A stretch of 64,000 bases of DNA from Pachyseris speciosa (GCA_016490735.1 JAEMWC010000009.1:2438501-2502500), one strand, 5' to 3'; shown: positions 1 to 11,156, counted from the first letter of the stretch. The notes: a model not told the origin generated them from the letters alone. A program made the numbers and translations.

Positions 1-615
1 TTTCCTTAAAAAACATGAAGGCAAAAAGGGGCATTTTCGTCGTTTCGTAATTTTTCAATACAGATTTTCAGACTTGGTGCGCGCTTTCGGGCCGATTAAC
101 TACTTTACGGGCACAGTGTTTTGATTTTAAATGACAATTTGAAGAGGAAAACGTTGAGAAAATTACAAATTTATAAATACATTCGGCTGCTTTCCTCCAA
201 AACGTACCACCAGTTGATGGCTAAAGGAATTGAAAAATACTTTCTAAGATCGCCCAGCCTCTTGAATCTCGACCGGTTTCAGATTAGTCAGTTAAATTCT
301 TAACCCAAAAGAAAACTCCTGAGGTCGGCAGATGAGGATCCTGAGGTCGGCGCATGTAGTTGGAGGACATTCCACATGTCTCGTGCTTCAGTAACAGTAA
401 AAGACACAGGGGAGAGAAACCGCTGATTCTTCCCAAGCTTTGAATGCTTCACCGAAAGCAGTTATTTGCCAAGCTTAGACAAGGCTTGTGAGCATGCGTG
501 GTTCCGTGAAAGAAACCAGGCGGCTCAATAGATCGGATTCAATAAACTGACTCGCTTTAGGAATCAGACATTACAACATCGCATGGAAATCGTACGCGAA
601 CTTTGATTTTCTCTT
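1..615. other. Intergenic DNA, no gene seen
   Basis: No frame in this stretch looks like a protein. The longest open frame (about 60 codons near position 121) has no recognisable motif and starts at a non-ATG codon. I see no clear repeat or RNA gene here. Confidence 0.5.
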
Positions 616-916
616 CGTACGGGAGTCCTCAATTTTCATCCAATTTCTATGGATTTTCTTATGTTTGCTGGTCCAAACTATTTTATCTTTATTTAGGTGA
701 ATTAAGCGATTTTAGTGAGAGCTGTGGATTTGATTCAGCGGACTAATTTGTCCACTCTGTACATAGTAAGTTCTTCTTACAGTATGCACAGGTTGGACAA
801 ATTAGTTAGAATTAAATTTTCAGTGCTTACTAAAATCGTTTAATGCACCCAAACAAACGTTCAATAGTTTGGACCAGCAGAAATAAAAAATTCCATAGAA
901 ATTCTGCGTACGGGAG
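616..916. mobile_element. Inverted-repeat insertion with 10-bp flanking duplication
   Basis: The direct repeat CGTACGGGAG occurs at 616-625 and again at 907-916. The 281 bases between them (626-906) are largely palindromic: the left part contains TTGCTGGTCCAAACTA and the right part its complement TAGTTTGGACCAGCAG, with a second pair (ACTAATTTGTCCA and complement) near the middle. This is the signature of a short non-autonomous DNA transposon (MITE) with a 9-10 bp target-site duplication. It has no coding capacity. The outermost few bases of the two arms do not match well, so the exact ends are uncertain. Confidence 0.65.
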
Positions 917-1152
917 CCTTACGAGTAGCCACAGTGTTAATCGAACGGTCAGTTACATGGTGTCAGTCCCACCACAATTATTGCACTATTTCCTTAGTAC
1001 TCAAAGTGAAAAGGTAAAGAACAATTACTCCGGACTGCAAGTGATCTCACCTTCTAGTTCACCAAGTCAAGAAGTCAGAAAATCTGACTTACTAAGGCTA
1101 CCCTTGATAGTAGAAGCTCCTCCCCCATCCCCCTAAACACGGAAGTTAGAGG

Positions 1153-1168
1153 AACCGTGAAGGCCTGG
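1153..1168 (+). promoter_or_regulatory. Conserved upstream motif of kelch gene 1
   Basis: AACCGTGAAGGCCTGG lies 112 bases before the ATG. The same motif (consensus AACCGTGARGGCCTGG) precedes all five full-length kelch units. Its conservation next to diverged sequence suggests a promoter or 5' leader element; it could also simply be shared ancestry. A GATATAAAG stretch near 1240 is a possible TATA-like element, seen again before gene 3. Confidence 0.45.
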
Positions 1169-1264
1169 ACTAACCGTACCACCTTCAATATTGCGATCAA
1201 CATCCTACGTAGATTCATTTTTGGTGTATATTTTAGCGAGATATAAAGGCTGTTAACCTTGAAT

Positions 1265-2986
1265 ATGGAAGATCTAGAGCCGATCTATGAAGCTGAACAA
1301 GCTTCATTTTGTAAGGAGTTACTGAAGCGATTGAACATGCAGCGAGGACAAGGCTATTTGTGCGACATATCCTTGGTGGCGAAAGAAGGAAACGAATTCA
1401 AGGCTCACAGAAATGTGCTTTCGGCGGCGACTCCTTTCTTCGCAAAGCTTCTTCAGAGTGAGATGAGGGAAAAGGAAGAAGGGATTATTCGGTTTGAGGA
1501 GATTTCAGTTTCGATTCTCGAAGAAGTTTTGGAGTTCATCTACACTGGCAATGTCAACATAGTCGACGAACGAAATGCGAAGGATCTGATCATCGCAGCC
1601 GATTACTTACTTCTTGTATGCTTGAAAACCTTCGCTGGACAATTTCTAGAGAAACAATTGACGGAATTTAATTGTATTTCGACCTTCTACTTCGCTGAGA
1701 AGTACCAGTGTAAGGAACTTGTTGCGAGCAGCAGAAAGTTTACACTTGAGCATTTCGCCTCCGTTGCAGAATCAGACGAGTTCCTGAACTTGGAAGCCAA
1801 ACAGGTCGGGAGTTGGATTTCAAGCGACGACATTTGTGTCGCAGCTGAAGAAGACGTCTTGAAAATCATACAAAAGTGGATTGAACGAAATGAAAGCGAT
1901 CGAAAGGCGAAGTTTGAAGAATTGTTTTGTCACGTTCGATTGGTTTTCCTAACGCGTGACTCTTTACTGGATGTCGTGACGCACAAATTGGTGGTCGAGA
2001 CCTTCAGTTGCTTGAAAAAGGTGTTGGACGCTATAGCGTTAGTTACTGGTGCAAGTGAAGATGGTGTCATGCAATCACCAAGAAGAAGGCTTGGAACACA
2101 CGCCATTGTGGCTTGTGGAGGTAAACTCACTCTGTGTTATCTTCCTCAGAGAAACGAGTGGAAATTTTTGGCAGACTGCACGGAAGGACAAAGCCAAAAA
2201 ACGCAGATAATAATATTCCGTGATCAGCTCTGCACGTTTAAAGGATATCACACGGAGCGATTTGATCCTACTTTTAACAGCTGGTCTTCTGTGGAGGATT
2301 TGCATCTTGCTTCTTATTCACAGCGGGTGGCAGTTGTTCGAGGGCATATCTATGCCATAGATGTTGATGAGAGAACTGAAATGTCCACAATTAAACTATA
2401 CAAAGTGGGCTCGTGGTCATGGGAGAGTATTCTCACTTCTCGTGAGGGTTGTAGGGATGAATCTTGTGTTGTTGCTACTGGTAACTGTTTGTATGTTTTG
2501 GGTGGAAAAGCCTTACAATGGAGAGGGCTTTATGTTTCAAAGGCTGAGAGATTTGACACTGTAGAAGAGAAATGGGAACAAATTGCAGACATGCAGGAAG
2601 CTAGAGGATGTGCCTTTGGAGTGGCGACACAAGGGAAGATTTTTGTGGCAGGAGGGATGACGAATATAATGAAAGACCTCCAAACATGCGAGGTGTACAG
2701 TATCTCCACAAGCGAATGGCAGTTTATTGGAGGCTTGAATGTTCCACGTTGCTGGGGAAGCATGGTGTGTGTTAATGGAACATTGTATGTGCTGGGGGGT
2801 TCAAGATCTCGATGTGGGCCACCCGAATACACAGTTGAAAGTTATCATCCAACAGCAAAGAAATGGAGCCAAACGACCTCCATACCAGTGGACAAGATAC
2901 CAGGAGATGAGAAACCTTCATTCAAAGGCTGTGCGTTAAAACTTTCCAAGGCAGTGCTTGATAAACCATCCATTCCTCAAGGATAA
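1265..2986 (+). CDS. Kelch-like BTB-BACK-Kelch protein, copy 1 (subtype A)
   Basis: Predicted Cullin-3 ubiquitin-ligase substrate adaptor of 573 residues, in one uninterrupted exon. The first ATG is at 1265; an upstream in-frame TTG is not a credible start. Domains in order: BTB, about residues 24-125 (LCDISLVAKEGNEFKAHRNV, then FIYTGNV); BACK, about 130-235 (FYFAEKYQC, WISSDDICVAAEEDVL, HVRLVFLTRDSLLDVV); then about six Kelch repeats from residue 278 to 555, with glycine pairs in ACGGK, LYVLGGK, IFVAGGM and LYVLGGS and the usual spaced Trp. In repeat 3 the glycine pair is RG instead. BTB/BACK binds Cul3 and the propeller selects the substrate (known for the family). The stop follows the tail KPSIPQG. 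Length matches typical KLHL proteins. The exact KLHL orthologue cannot be named, and the lack of introns suggests an ancestral retrocopy later duplicated with its flanks. Confidence 0.9.
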   Translation: MEDLEPIYEAEQASFCKELLKRLNMQRGQGYLCDISLVAKEGNEFKAHRNVLSAATPFFAKLLQSEMREKEEGIIRFEEISVSILEEVLEFIYTGNVNIVDERNAKDLIIAADYLLLVCLKTFAGQFLEKQLTEFNCISTFYFAEKYQCKELVASSRKFTLEHFASVAESDEFLNLEAKQVGSWISSDDICVAAEEDVLKIIQKWIERNESDRKAKFEELFCHVRLVFLTRDSLLDVVTHKLVVETFSCLKKVLDAIALVTGASEDGVMQSPRRRLGTHAIVACGGKLTLCYLPQRNEWKFLADCTEGQSQKTQIIIFRDQLCTFKGYHTERFDPTFNSWSSVEDLHLASYSQRVAVVRGHIYAIDVDERTEMSTIKLYKVGSWSWESILTSREGCRDESCVVATGNCLYVLGGKALQWRGLYVSKAERFDTVEEKWEQIADMQEARGCAFGVATQGKIFVAGGMTNIMKDLQTCEVYSISTSEWQFIGGLNVPRCWGSMVCVNGTLYVLGGSRSRCGPPEYTVESYHPTAKKWSQTTSIPVDKIPGDEKPSFKGCALKLSKAVLDKPSIPQG

Positions 2987-4060
2987 TCTCTCGTTAATTA
3001 GATGCCTTTTAACAGAAGCAGTATAAGACCCTTGAAACTCGTTCAATAGTATCGAAAAACTCATCACATTTGCTGTAAGAAAGAAAGTTGAGTTTTTGTT
3101 TAGAGATGTACGTTTTAACCCTCAGTGCACGTGTTAAAGGAGGCAGGGGGGAGGGGCTAATCTTACTACTGTATTGTTGTTATGGGATGCTCCGTGTTTA
3201 AAAAGGCAATACCAATGGTTAATCATCGCAATGGCAGACGCATCCATTTCTTAAAATTTGCATAACGGTAGAATTTATGTCGTCAAAAGTATCATAGTGT
3301 GTAAATCTGTAGGTTTTCCGATTGTATTTGTTATTTGCCAAAACAATAATTGCTGACAGATAGTATTTTTAAATCTCCGATTCAGTTTCGAAATAATCGG
3401 CCACTAGAATCCTCAACATCTCTCATAGGGGGATGGGCATGATTCATCTTACCTTTGTTTCTCTCTCCCCTTCTTCTTACCCCCACCCCCCCCTCCCCAC
3501 CCGTGGCAATGGTGAATCGAAACGGTGCTGAAGATAACAACAGGTTTCTGATGGTGAAACCTTCCCGAATAAAACTGTCGACATTTGTAGTGACAATATA
3601 TTGCGTTTTGTAATGAATGTGTCATTGAACTTGCTGATAAGTGAAATATCTATTAGTGCCATCGTGAATTGCTGAGAGTCAATCAGGGAGTCAGAAAAAC
3701 ACACCGCCTTTCAAAACGACGTGTGTGATCCTGTGATATCTATTGGCCAATATCAATCGATATCTTTAGAGGACCGATCTGTGTGGATTTAGCACCCTCG
3801 GACTGTAAACCTTTAGGGATCAAATTTTTCAAAATTTAAAGATTTGCGCTGATTGGTTAGACGGATAACAAGTGCAGCAATTGGCAAAAGAAAATAAGCA
3901 AAATGAGTAAACGAGAGCGGGAAACGCTGAAAAATGATTTTGGGGAGCAGCTAATATCTGAAGGTGTCGAAATGCCATAATTCCAATTTGGGATCCAGCC
4001 GTCTTCTGACATTTTTCGCGCGAAGCTCCATTCGGGATCTCCAATTGCATCGTTTGATTA
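2987..4060. other. 3' flank shared by kelch copies
   Basis: The first 500 or so bases are related to the DNA following gene 3, the broken copy, gene 4, the relic at 50.7 kb and an orphan stretch at 40.2-41.6 kb (shared phrases: AACTCATCACATTTGCTG, CATCTCTCATAGGGGG). This marks the duplication unit as gene plus downstream DNA. No convincing gene is present in the rest. Confidence 0.6.
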
Positions 4061-4766
4061 TGTATCAGTCAATTACATAAGCGCCCACCCCCTCCCCTGG
4101 GCAAACAACCGGGCATTTGAATTTTTGAAAAAAAAAATCTCTTACCTTTTTGAAACCAAATTCGAAAAATTGTGCGCCGATCTTGGAGTGAAGGGAGCGA
4201 AGCGGCTCCCGTGGTGGATGTATGAATAGGGAGCTTTAGCAACGAGGACGGGAACGGCAACGAGAACGCCACAAACAATAGGCTTGATGAGCACAAACAA
4301 TGGCTCTGCACGTGCTTTTTACATTTTGGTACATTTCTTTCCCGTCCTCTGCAAAACAACAACGTGAGTTGACCAATTTTCAGGTTTTCTCGAGAACGTG
4401 AGCGTGTGACTGTAAAGTTTTCTTTCTTTTTCCTTACTTTAATGGCGTTCATATCAATTTAGTCCCTGAATAATTCGCCAGTATTTTCCAAGTTAAACAA
4501 ACTGGAATAATCGCGAAAGCGTTACAAAAACGAGAAGTTGGATTTTGAAATGACGTTTTCGTTGCCGTCGCCGTCGTCGTTGCTAAAGCTCCCTAATAAT
4601 TGCTTGCGAAAGACGCGCGAAACCCTTTAGCTGGCGACCGCCGACCAATGTTTAGCCGATAGTCAAATGCCCCACCGTGCGGGACAAATTTCGGATCAAA
4701 TGCGCGGGGTATACCCGGGGGTGGGGTGGGCGGGGGGAATGAGCGCTTTTGGAACTGACTGATACA
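4061..4766. mobile_element. Terminal-inverted-repeat element, host of a second element
   Basis: TGTATCAGTCA at 4061 is matched by its complement TGACTGATACA ending at 4766, and the similarity continues inward through GCGC and C-rich versus G-rich stretches (about 40 bases, imperfect). The target duplication is unclear. A second element (4229-4593) sits inside. No transposase is visible. Confidence 0.5.
4229..4593. mobile_element. MITE with TA target duplication, nested
   Basis: GGGAGCTTTAGCAACGAGGA at the left end matches the complement of TCGTCGTTGCTAAAGCTCCC at the right end, with TA immediately outside on both sides (4227-4228 and 4594-4595). The arms continue for about 35 bases as CG-rich triplets. 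A TA duplication fits Tc1/mariner-like elements, but no transposase is present, so the superfamily is an inference. Confidence 0.65.
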
Positions 4767-5045
4767 TTACATCAACATTCCAACAAATTTCCAGTCGGTG
4801 GTTTTTGGTTTTATTTTTAGATAAGTTTCACAGCAAAAAAAACTATTTCTTCTGATCATAACCAAAGTTAATTACTTCGTCAGTGTTCGTCTTTCGTTGA
4901 ACGTGGAATCAACTTTCCGCTAATGAACGAGGCTACACTAGGCTACGTATCCCTTTTAAGGGGGTTCCTCGGTTGCCCTTTATTTGTCGGCGGTATGGCC
5001 GCTTTGACACCACATTCGATGAGGTGTGAAAACTGTGCAAATCTT

Positions 5046-5276
5046 TGGAGGGCATGACCTATGTAGCAAGCGTTTCCGTGAAGTTTCCGCGCAAAGAAAG
5101 AACGAGCAACGAGATTGTCGATGTTCTGGCCGCGCGAAAACTGGGGCGTGAGCACCACCCATTTATTTTGCTCTCGCCACATTTTCGCGCGCCCAGAACA
5201 TCGACAATCTCGTTGCTCGTTCTTTCTTTGCTCGGAAACTCCTCGGAAACGCTTGCCACGCAGGCTATGGAGGGCA
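5046..5276. mobile_element. MITE with 9-bp target duplication
   Basis: TGGAGGGCA flanks the element at 5046-5054 and 5268-5276. The 213 bases between (5055-5267) fold as two arms of about 85 bases around a short loop (left GCAACGAGATTGTCGATGTT, right its complement). The right end reads CGCAGGCTA, the complement of TAGCCTGCG, the terminus seen in other 9-bp-duplication elements in this window; the left end has drifted. No coding capacity. Confidence 0.8.
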
Positions 5277-5848
5277 CTGGCTCGGGGTTTATTTTACGTG
5301 TATTCCCTCCAGTCTAACGAATTAATCTCAATCTTTAATTTGTTAGATTTTAAACGAAATTTGGCGAAAATGTCTCTCGCACGTTACCGCACCCGGCCAA
5401 AGTGTTTGAGGCTTTTACAAAATTGGAAATATTTTACTCGTGGCGTCCCAGCGCGTGATACTCATGGCAAAATATTCTCCTGTTCAACTTTACAATGGAT
5501 TTTTTTCAGGAACCTTTCGGAATTTAAAACTTCAAAACAACGCTTTCTGTCTTGCCTGTGACGTACCAGTTCAGCCTGAGGACATTTTACTCTCATTGAA
5601 ATAGTCTGGCTGTACGTAAAATCAGGGGAATAGCCAGGATTTTTCCACAAGTGCGCACAATTTTTCAAATTTCCTTCCAAGTCTCCAATCTTTTTAACAT
5701 GCCGTCATTAAATTTCCCCTTTACCATCAGCATGCTGAGGTTATGTTATAAGCGTACGCGTTCTTACCTGATGTGAATATCACGTCATAGGTCGTGAAAT
5801 TCTTTGTTGCTTTTTTTGAGTTTATTGAAGTGCTACGGTCAGTTATCA

Positions 5849-6070
5849 TTAATTGAGCCCCTGCCAGGGTATATTCCGACAAGCGACATGCATGGCCCAA
5901 AAAGTAGCGACAGCACAGAAAATGAAATCCCGACAGGCGACATCATTCCCAGCAAAATTCCGACAGTGGCATCAAGGCCGAGAATTAGCGATTTAAACAC
6001 CGACGCGGGAGATTTTGAAATTCAGACAAGCGACACGGGACCCTCCCCTGGTAGGACCTCTTAATTGAGC
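5849..6070. mobile_element. Possible insertion flanked by 10-bp direct repeats
   Basis: TTAATTGAGC occurs at 5849-5858 and 6061-6070. The 202 bases between contain several CGACA(A/G)GCGACA-like phrases and lie in an 86-codon open frame starting at a non-ATG codon. Terminal inverted repeats are weak, so this could be an old transposon, a filler insertion or an unrecognised exon. Confidence 0.4.
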
Positions 6071-6463
6071 GGTATCTTAGAGTTATACTCACAAATGAGT
6101 GACTTTTTTTTACCGCTGTGTACCACATCGTTTTTGACTGGCATTGTTTTCCTTGTAAACTGAAAGCACCTACATAGACGTAATTGTGCTCTAGCTAATT
6201 TTCATTTATGTTTGCGCTTCCTAGAAATCTGCAAAAAATAATCTCAATGTGAACCTGTCTACATCGCCATGAAGAAATCCTTAGGCTATTTAAAATATAA
6301 CTGCCCATAGCTTTCGCAGAAGTTTTAACTGGTTCAGTCCGTTACAGACACACGGGCTATCTTCTGGTGTTGTCTTTCTTTCCAGAAATGACCTCATTAA
6401 AGTTGATTTCCTTATGTTTATGAGAATGTGTCACGAATAGCGAAGAAAACCTCTCATCTGACA

Positions 6464-6734
6464 TTAAGGCCTTGCTAAACTTGGAAACATTGTTGCTGCA
6501 ACATTGTTGACGAAACAAATTCCCAGTTTAGCCGCGCGAGAAACATTTGTTGCGAAAACAAAATTTGTGTCCGGGAAACAAAAATGTTTTTGGCCGAAAG
6601 TCAAAAACACTTTTTGTTTCCGAAACACAAAATTTGTTTCTGCAACAAACGTTTCCCGCGCGGCTAAACTGGGAAACATTTGCGTCCTTAACAATGTTGC
6701 AGCAACAATGTTTCCTAGTTTAGCCAGGCCTTAA
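6464..6734. mobile_element. Palindromic TTAA-flanked MITE
   Basis: TTAA lies at 6464-6467 and 6731-6734. The termini GGCCTTGCTAAACTTGGAAAC and GGCCTGGCTAAACTAGGAAAC (complement of the right end) match, and nearly the whole 263-base body folds into a hairpin. TTAA duplications are known for piggyBac and Kolobok elements; which applies cannot be decided without a transposase. Confidence 0.75.
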
Positions 6735-7492
6735 CGCTCCGAAGTGGCGTCTTCATGCTACTAAAGCTTTGATTCAGTTTCTTCATCCTGCCCTGTCATA
6801 GTTGTCAGTGCCGATGACAAAGTAGAAAACTGTAATTGAATTTTTGACCATGGAAAGCCTAGCAGAGCAAAGACAGGCCTATCCAAGGCTATAAAACGAG
6901 GCTAGGTGACCACAACACGTTCACTCTTTTTTCTCTCTCTGGAAACCGGCATTTGGTGTAAAAAAAAAAAACCGTCTGTTGTCAACATTTCAAAGAAATT
7001 TATAAATAAGCTAAGCAGACCTAATAAATAGAAGCAAATTGTTCCTTTTTACGGAAAAAATATCTTTTATTTATTTGCTTTTTTATTCATTTTATGTTAT
7101 ATGTTTCTATATGTGGCTTGTAGAGGAGCGCGAATAGTACTGCCTATAAGAAAGTATACACGACAATGTGGTGCCATTTAGCATGTGTTGGGCTGAAAAA
7201 CAGAAAGTGAAACTGCTCTCGATGCAAGTAATTTATCAGGTGTGAATTATGCAACCTTATGCAGTACAACACTTGTTTCTTGAAACAATCTTAATACAAC
7301 GGTAAATCTGTCATCTTATTCCTGAAATGAGTGAAATCACCTCTTTGTGTTCATATGTGTCACGGAACGGTAGATAAAAATAACCACCTATTCTCTGCAA
7401 ACTATAGGTTATTGCATGGAGATAGCTTTGGTGTCAGGTCAACTTTCGTTGAGAACAATACCAATTGATACACATATTGTTAGGGAACTTTG

Positions 7493-7770
7493 TTCAGGTT
7501 TTAACAGATTTAATCGTCATGGAAATATTTTTGAAGGAGTGTATGGACATTGATAGGGAAAGTTGTCCACCCACTTTGTTTTAAAAAGATTTAATCGTGA
7601 TGGAAATATTTTTGAAGGAGTGCATACAAATATATAGGGAAAGTTGCCTACCCACTTTGTTAAAGTTTTAACAGATTCATAATGAAAATATTTTTGATGG
7701 AGAAGTGCATAAGTTGCCTATCCACTTTTGTATAAGTTTTATGAGATTAAATCATGATGAGAATACCTTT
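7493..7770. repeat. Degenerate tandem repeat, period about 95 bp
   Basis: Three to four diverged units, each with GATTTAATCGTGATGGAAAT, then TTTTTGAAGGAGTG, then GGGAAAGTTGCCTACCCACT. No coding meaning is apparent. The flanks (6735-7490 and 7771-8190) hold no gene I can support. Confidence 0.6.
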
Positions 7771-8194
7771 GAAGAAGAAGATTATTAATGCAGTTTACGC
7801 TGATCAAAGTTTATACGGAGTGAATTATTGTTGAAGATATTTGGAATAAAAAGCATTTAGAAGCGACCTCAGTTTACGACGCGTTTGAGTTATCTATAGA
7901 GTATACTATAAAATGTGGGTCGTTAGCAATGTTTTGGTTTCGTTTTCCGGCGGAAGATTGGATATACAGAACGGATGAGTCGAAGGCACGGCTTTCACTC
8001 AAGTCACTGAGGCGAAACAGCTGTTGTGAAGACAAAATGTCTGTAGAACTGGGTCTCCATAAAGCGGGATTTCACTGAGAAATTTGAATACTGACATTAA
8101 TAAATTCCATTAAAAATAATTCATCCGTCACACCATGGAATCGAAAAATAAAGCCTTGTTCCTGTAGGAACTGGGGTGAGCTGCAAGTTATCAT

Positions 8195-8210
8195 AACCGT
8201 GAGGGCCTGG
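8195..8210 (+). promoter_or_regulatory. Conserved upstream motif of broken kelch copy
   Basis: AACCGTGAGGGCCTGG, 63 bases before the ancestral ATG at 8258. It is the same motif as before the intact copies, here closer to the start. Confidence 0.45.
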
Positions 8211-8257
8211 ACAAAAACTATTACCGAACTTTCTGTTGTAAGCTGCGATCCTTCATA

Positions 8258-9242
8258 ATGGAAGATTCCGAACCGATCTGTGAAAATGAACAAGCTTCAT
8301 TTTGCTGTGGAGATACTGAAGCGACTGAACATGCAACGACGACAAGGTTATTTGTGTGACATAACCTCGGTGGCGAAAGAAGGAAACGAATTCAAAGCTC
8401 ATAGAAATCTGCTTTCGGCGGCGAGCCTCTTCTTTGCAAAGCTTCTTCAGAGTGAGATGAGAGAAAACGAAGAAGGGCTTATTCGGTTTGAGGAGATTCC
8501 AGCGTTGATTCTCGAAGACATTTTGCAGTTCATCTACACAGGCAATGTCAAGATAGATGAGGAGCGAAATGTCGAAGATCTCGTCATCGCAGCCGATTAC
8601 TTACTTCTTGTATGTTTAAAAACCATCGCGACACGATATCTGGAGAAACGGCTTACCATCTTCAATTGCGTCTCGACATTTTACTTCGCTATGAAATACC
8701 AGTGTGAGGAACTCGTTGCGAAAAGTAAGACGTTGATTCTCGCGAACTTCCCTTCTGTAGCAGAAACAGACGAATTCCTAAATTTAGAAGCCGAAGAGGT
8801 CAGGAGTTGGATTTCAAGTGATGATATTTTTGTTGCAGCTGAAGAAGATGTCTTGAAAATCATACAAAAGTGGATTGAACAAAACGAAAGCGATCGAAAG
8901 GCGAAGTTTGAAGAATTGTTTTGTCACGTTCGACTGGGTTACCTATCGCGTGACTCCTTGCTGGATGTCGTGACGCACAAACCATACTTGTTTAGAAAAA
9001 GCGTCGGACGCTATAGCAAGTAAAGATGTCTTCGTGCAGTCACCAAGAAAGCTTGGAACTCACGCCATTGTAGCTTGTGGTGGTTAACAAACCATGTGTT
9101 ATCTTCCTCAGAGAGATGAGTGGAAATTTTTAGCAGTCGGAACAGCCAGATGATGATATTCCGTGATCAGTTGTTCACTTTTCATTATTCTAGTACTGAA
9201 CGTTATGATCCTTTTTTTAACAGCTGGTCTTCTGTGCAGGAT
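8258..9242 (+). pseudogene. Kelch-like pseudogene, 5' part (BTB-BACK, subtype B)
   Basis: The ancestral ATG at 8258 begins the same N-terminus as gene 5 (MEDSEPICE), but one extra base near 8303 (TTTTGCTGTGG against TTTTGTGTGG in paralogues) shifts the frame. The ancestral frame is then open for about 240 codons through BTB and BACK (8304-9023), ends at a stop after a small deletion near 8985-9020, and continues as degraded first Kelch blades until 9242, where a transposon interrupts it. The rest resumes at 11419. A truncated BTB-BACK protein from an internal ATG (8286) is conceivable but unlikely to be functional. The sequence TIFNCVSTFYF places it with genes 4 and 5. Confidence 0.85.
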
Positions 9243-9473
9243 TACCCTGGCTCCAGAGGCCCGTTGAAAAAAATAAATATCCCTGAAAAGCCAAAATAGA
9301 ACGCGAGAGACGGGCCTCTGGTCGCACGAGCCGAGAAACTCATTTCCTTGGGACAGAATTTGTCCCAGTCTGCTGATTGGTTCTTAAAATAAACAACAAC
9401 TCTGATTGGCTTAGGAAAAGCGTGGCTTCCCAGCCGACAAACCGGTTTGGACAGAAATTGTATTCGTTAAATT

Positions 9474-9883
9474 ATGGCGGCAGCTCTCAACGATCGCTTT
9501 TCTGCGTTTCGAACTGCTGTTCATTGGAGTGTCCAAAAAGAAGCGTTGTTGGCGTTCCTAAGCCGTAAGGATGCGTTGGCTGTTTTACCGACGAGTTGTG
9601 ATAAATCTTTAATCTTTGAAATTGTTCCAGCAATTTGCGCCTGTCTACATGATCTACATGTCCTTTTGGTGATCTGCCCACTCTCTAGCTGCCCTTATTT
9701 ACTCACATATTCAAGAGCTTGCCGATAGCGGTATTGCAGCCTGCTCTCTTGGTTATTATAGCGTTCTGGTTGACGACGTAAATGTGTTAAAGCATAATAT
9801 AATATTTACAAGTCCAGAGCCTATTATTCAGGAGGAAAGGTGGCGAAAATTCCTACAAAGCAAGGGTGTGCTTGATTTCTGAA
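9474..9883 (+). pseudogene. RecQ-type helicase fragment in transposon
   Basis: The first part reads like the N-terminal helicase lobe: FSAFRTAVHWSVQKEALLAF, then KDALAVLPTSCDKSLIFEIV (a degraded Walker A; family form PTG-GKS), then LLVICPLSS. After a frameshift near 9690 the neighbouring frame continues ALIYSHIQELADSGIAACSL, matching the region after motif Ia, and runs to about 9883. The DEAH box and second lobe are missing. It is transposon cargo or an acquired host fragment, and it is not functional. Confidence 0.6.
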
Positions 9884-10191
9884 ATTTTCCAAGGCTCCAT
9901 TTAAGTTTTCTAATGTTTTCCAACTCTCGTACGCATTTCGTGCAGAATTGAGAAGAGGCATCATCTTGTTTGTTACAAACAGGAAATCCCAACACGCCAC
10001 AACGGTTTGACACGTTTAGCTTCTTCGCATTTTCGCCATGGAATGAATTTAATTTCCCGTAGTCATAAACTATCTAACTCGTGTTACAAACGCTGCAAAA
10101 ATCGTCGACGAATGAACGGACAATTTTAACCGGCGTAATAACCTTCGTCAACATTTTCCAGCATACCGATAAGTTTTCACGGTTCGCTGCA

Positions 10192-11156
10192 ACACGCGCC
10201 TACCCTGCGAGCAGAAGCCCTTCGATCTTCCTAGATAAGTCGGGAAGAGGAAGGAACCTCTGCCAGCCGCCTCGACTTTCTTTGATGTGCCGTTCATCCA
10301 CCGAAGTGGATGAGTCAGTCCGGTTAGAAACCAGTCAGACCGGTTTTGGCCCAAAACGCATGCGCCTTGCTAGAAATTACTGACTAAATAGGTGCCCGTG
10401 GTTCATTGTTTACACTCGTCTACTGACAAAATGATATTCGTTTCTCTGTCGAAATCCGTAAAATCTCAACTCGTCATCTTTACAGGCAGACGACAACAGC
10501 GATGAACGACCCGAGCGGATTTTCTTGTAAGCTTTGGGCGATGGGCTTGGTTTTGTGAGTCGCTTTACACTGATCGTCTTGCGACAGGACAAGCAGTCAC
10601 TGAAGAGTATTTTGAACGGAGCTCGCTTCAGTAATTTGTTGAATGATCACACTATTCCTTTTATCCAACCATTCCAATTGCCGGCCACATGGTCTACAGA
10701 CACCACATGACTGAACAGTTAAGTCAAAATTTTCCTCTAAGATGCTCTGTAACTTATCTCGAAGGCCAGTGTGATGTTTCACTTCAAATGTACATCGTTC
10801 CGTGCCGATATACCGCACAACAAAAACACCGAATCTTTTCCTGCAGTTCATGGTTTTTCGTCACCTTTTTCCCTGGCGTCTTAGAAGAACCTAAAATACG
10901 AGACGATTCCCTAAAAGAATCGCCTGGATTAAAACTGGAAATACTTCGCTTTTTTGCAACGAATCGTTGAGACTATTTTGCCGTGCAAGAACCTCTCTAG
11001 AAAGTATTAATAGTTAATTGCTAATGAAAGCGTCGGTTACATTTGAATTTGACGCATGCTCAACAGGGAAAGTCGAGGCGGCTGGCAGAGGTTCCTTCCT
11101 CTTCCCGACTTATCTAGGAAGATCGAAGGGCCTCTGCTCGCAGGGTAACACGCGCC
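10192..11156. mobile_element. Nested TACCCTGC-ended element with 9-bp duplication
   Basis: ACACGCGCC lies at 10192-10200 and 11148-11156. The element (10201-11147, 947 bp) starts TACCCTGCGAGCAGAAGCCC and ends with the complement of TACCCTGCGAGCAGAGGCCC; the inverted arms are nearly identical over about 80 bases, so it is young relative to its host element. Inside on the minus strand is a broken Cys-rich open frame. Confidence 0.88.
10410..10960 (-). pseudogene. Broken Cys-rich protein of nested transposon
   Basis: Reading from the right, one frame gives KRFGVFVVRYIGTERCTFEV, then LRDKLQSILEENFDL, then CGVCRPCGRQLEWLDKRN, and ends near 10597; after a frameshift the next frame continues CLSCRKTISVKRLTKPSPSP. 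The paired CxxC motifs suggest a zinc-binding, DNA-binding N-terminal domain of a transposon protein. I do not recognise the family. Frameshifts exclude a working product. Confidence 0.5.

Noticed and set aside
1259..1264. TTG start codon six bases upstream of the ATG in gene 1 (and similar in genes 3 and 4)
   Set aside because: Animal genes almost always use ATG, and gene 5, whose ATG aligns with the others, has no such extension.
4069..4452. 127-codon minus frame
   Set aside because: It crosses the ends of two inverted-repeat elements and has no motif, so it is chance coding over transposon DNA.
8286..9023. Functional short BTB-BACK gene
   Set aside because: A frameshift removes the true start, a stop follows a small deletion before the Kelch region, and later parts carry more frameshifts and a transposon, so decay explains it better.
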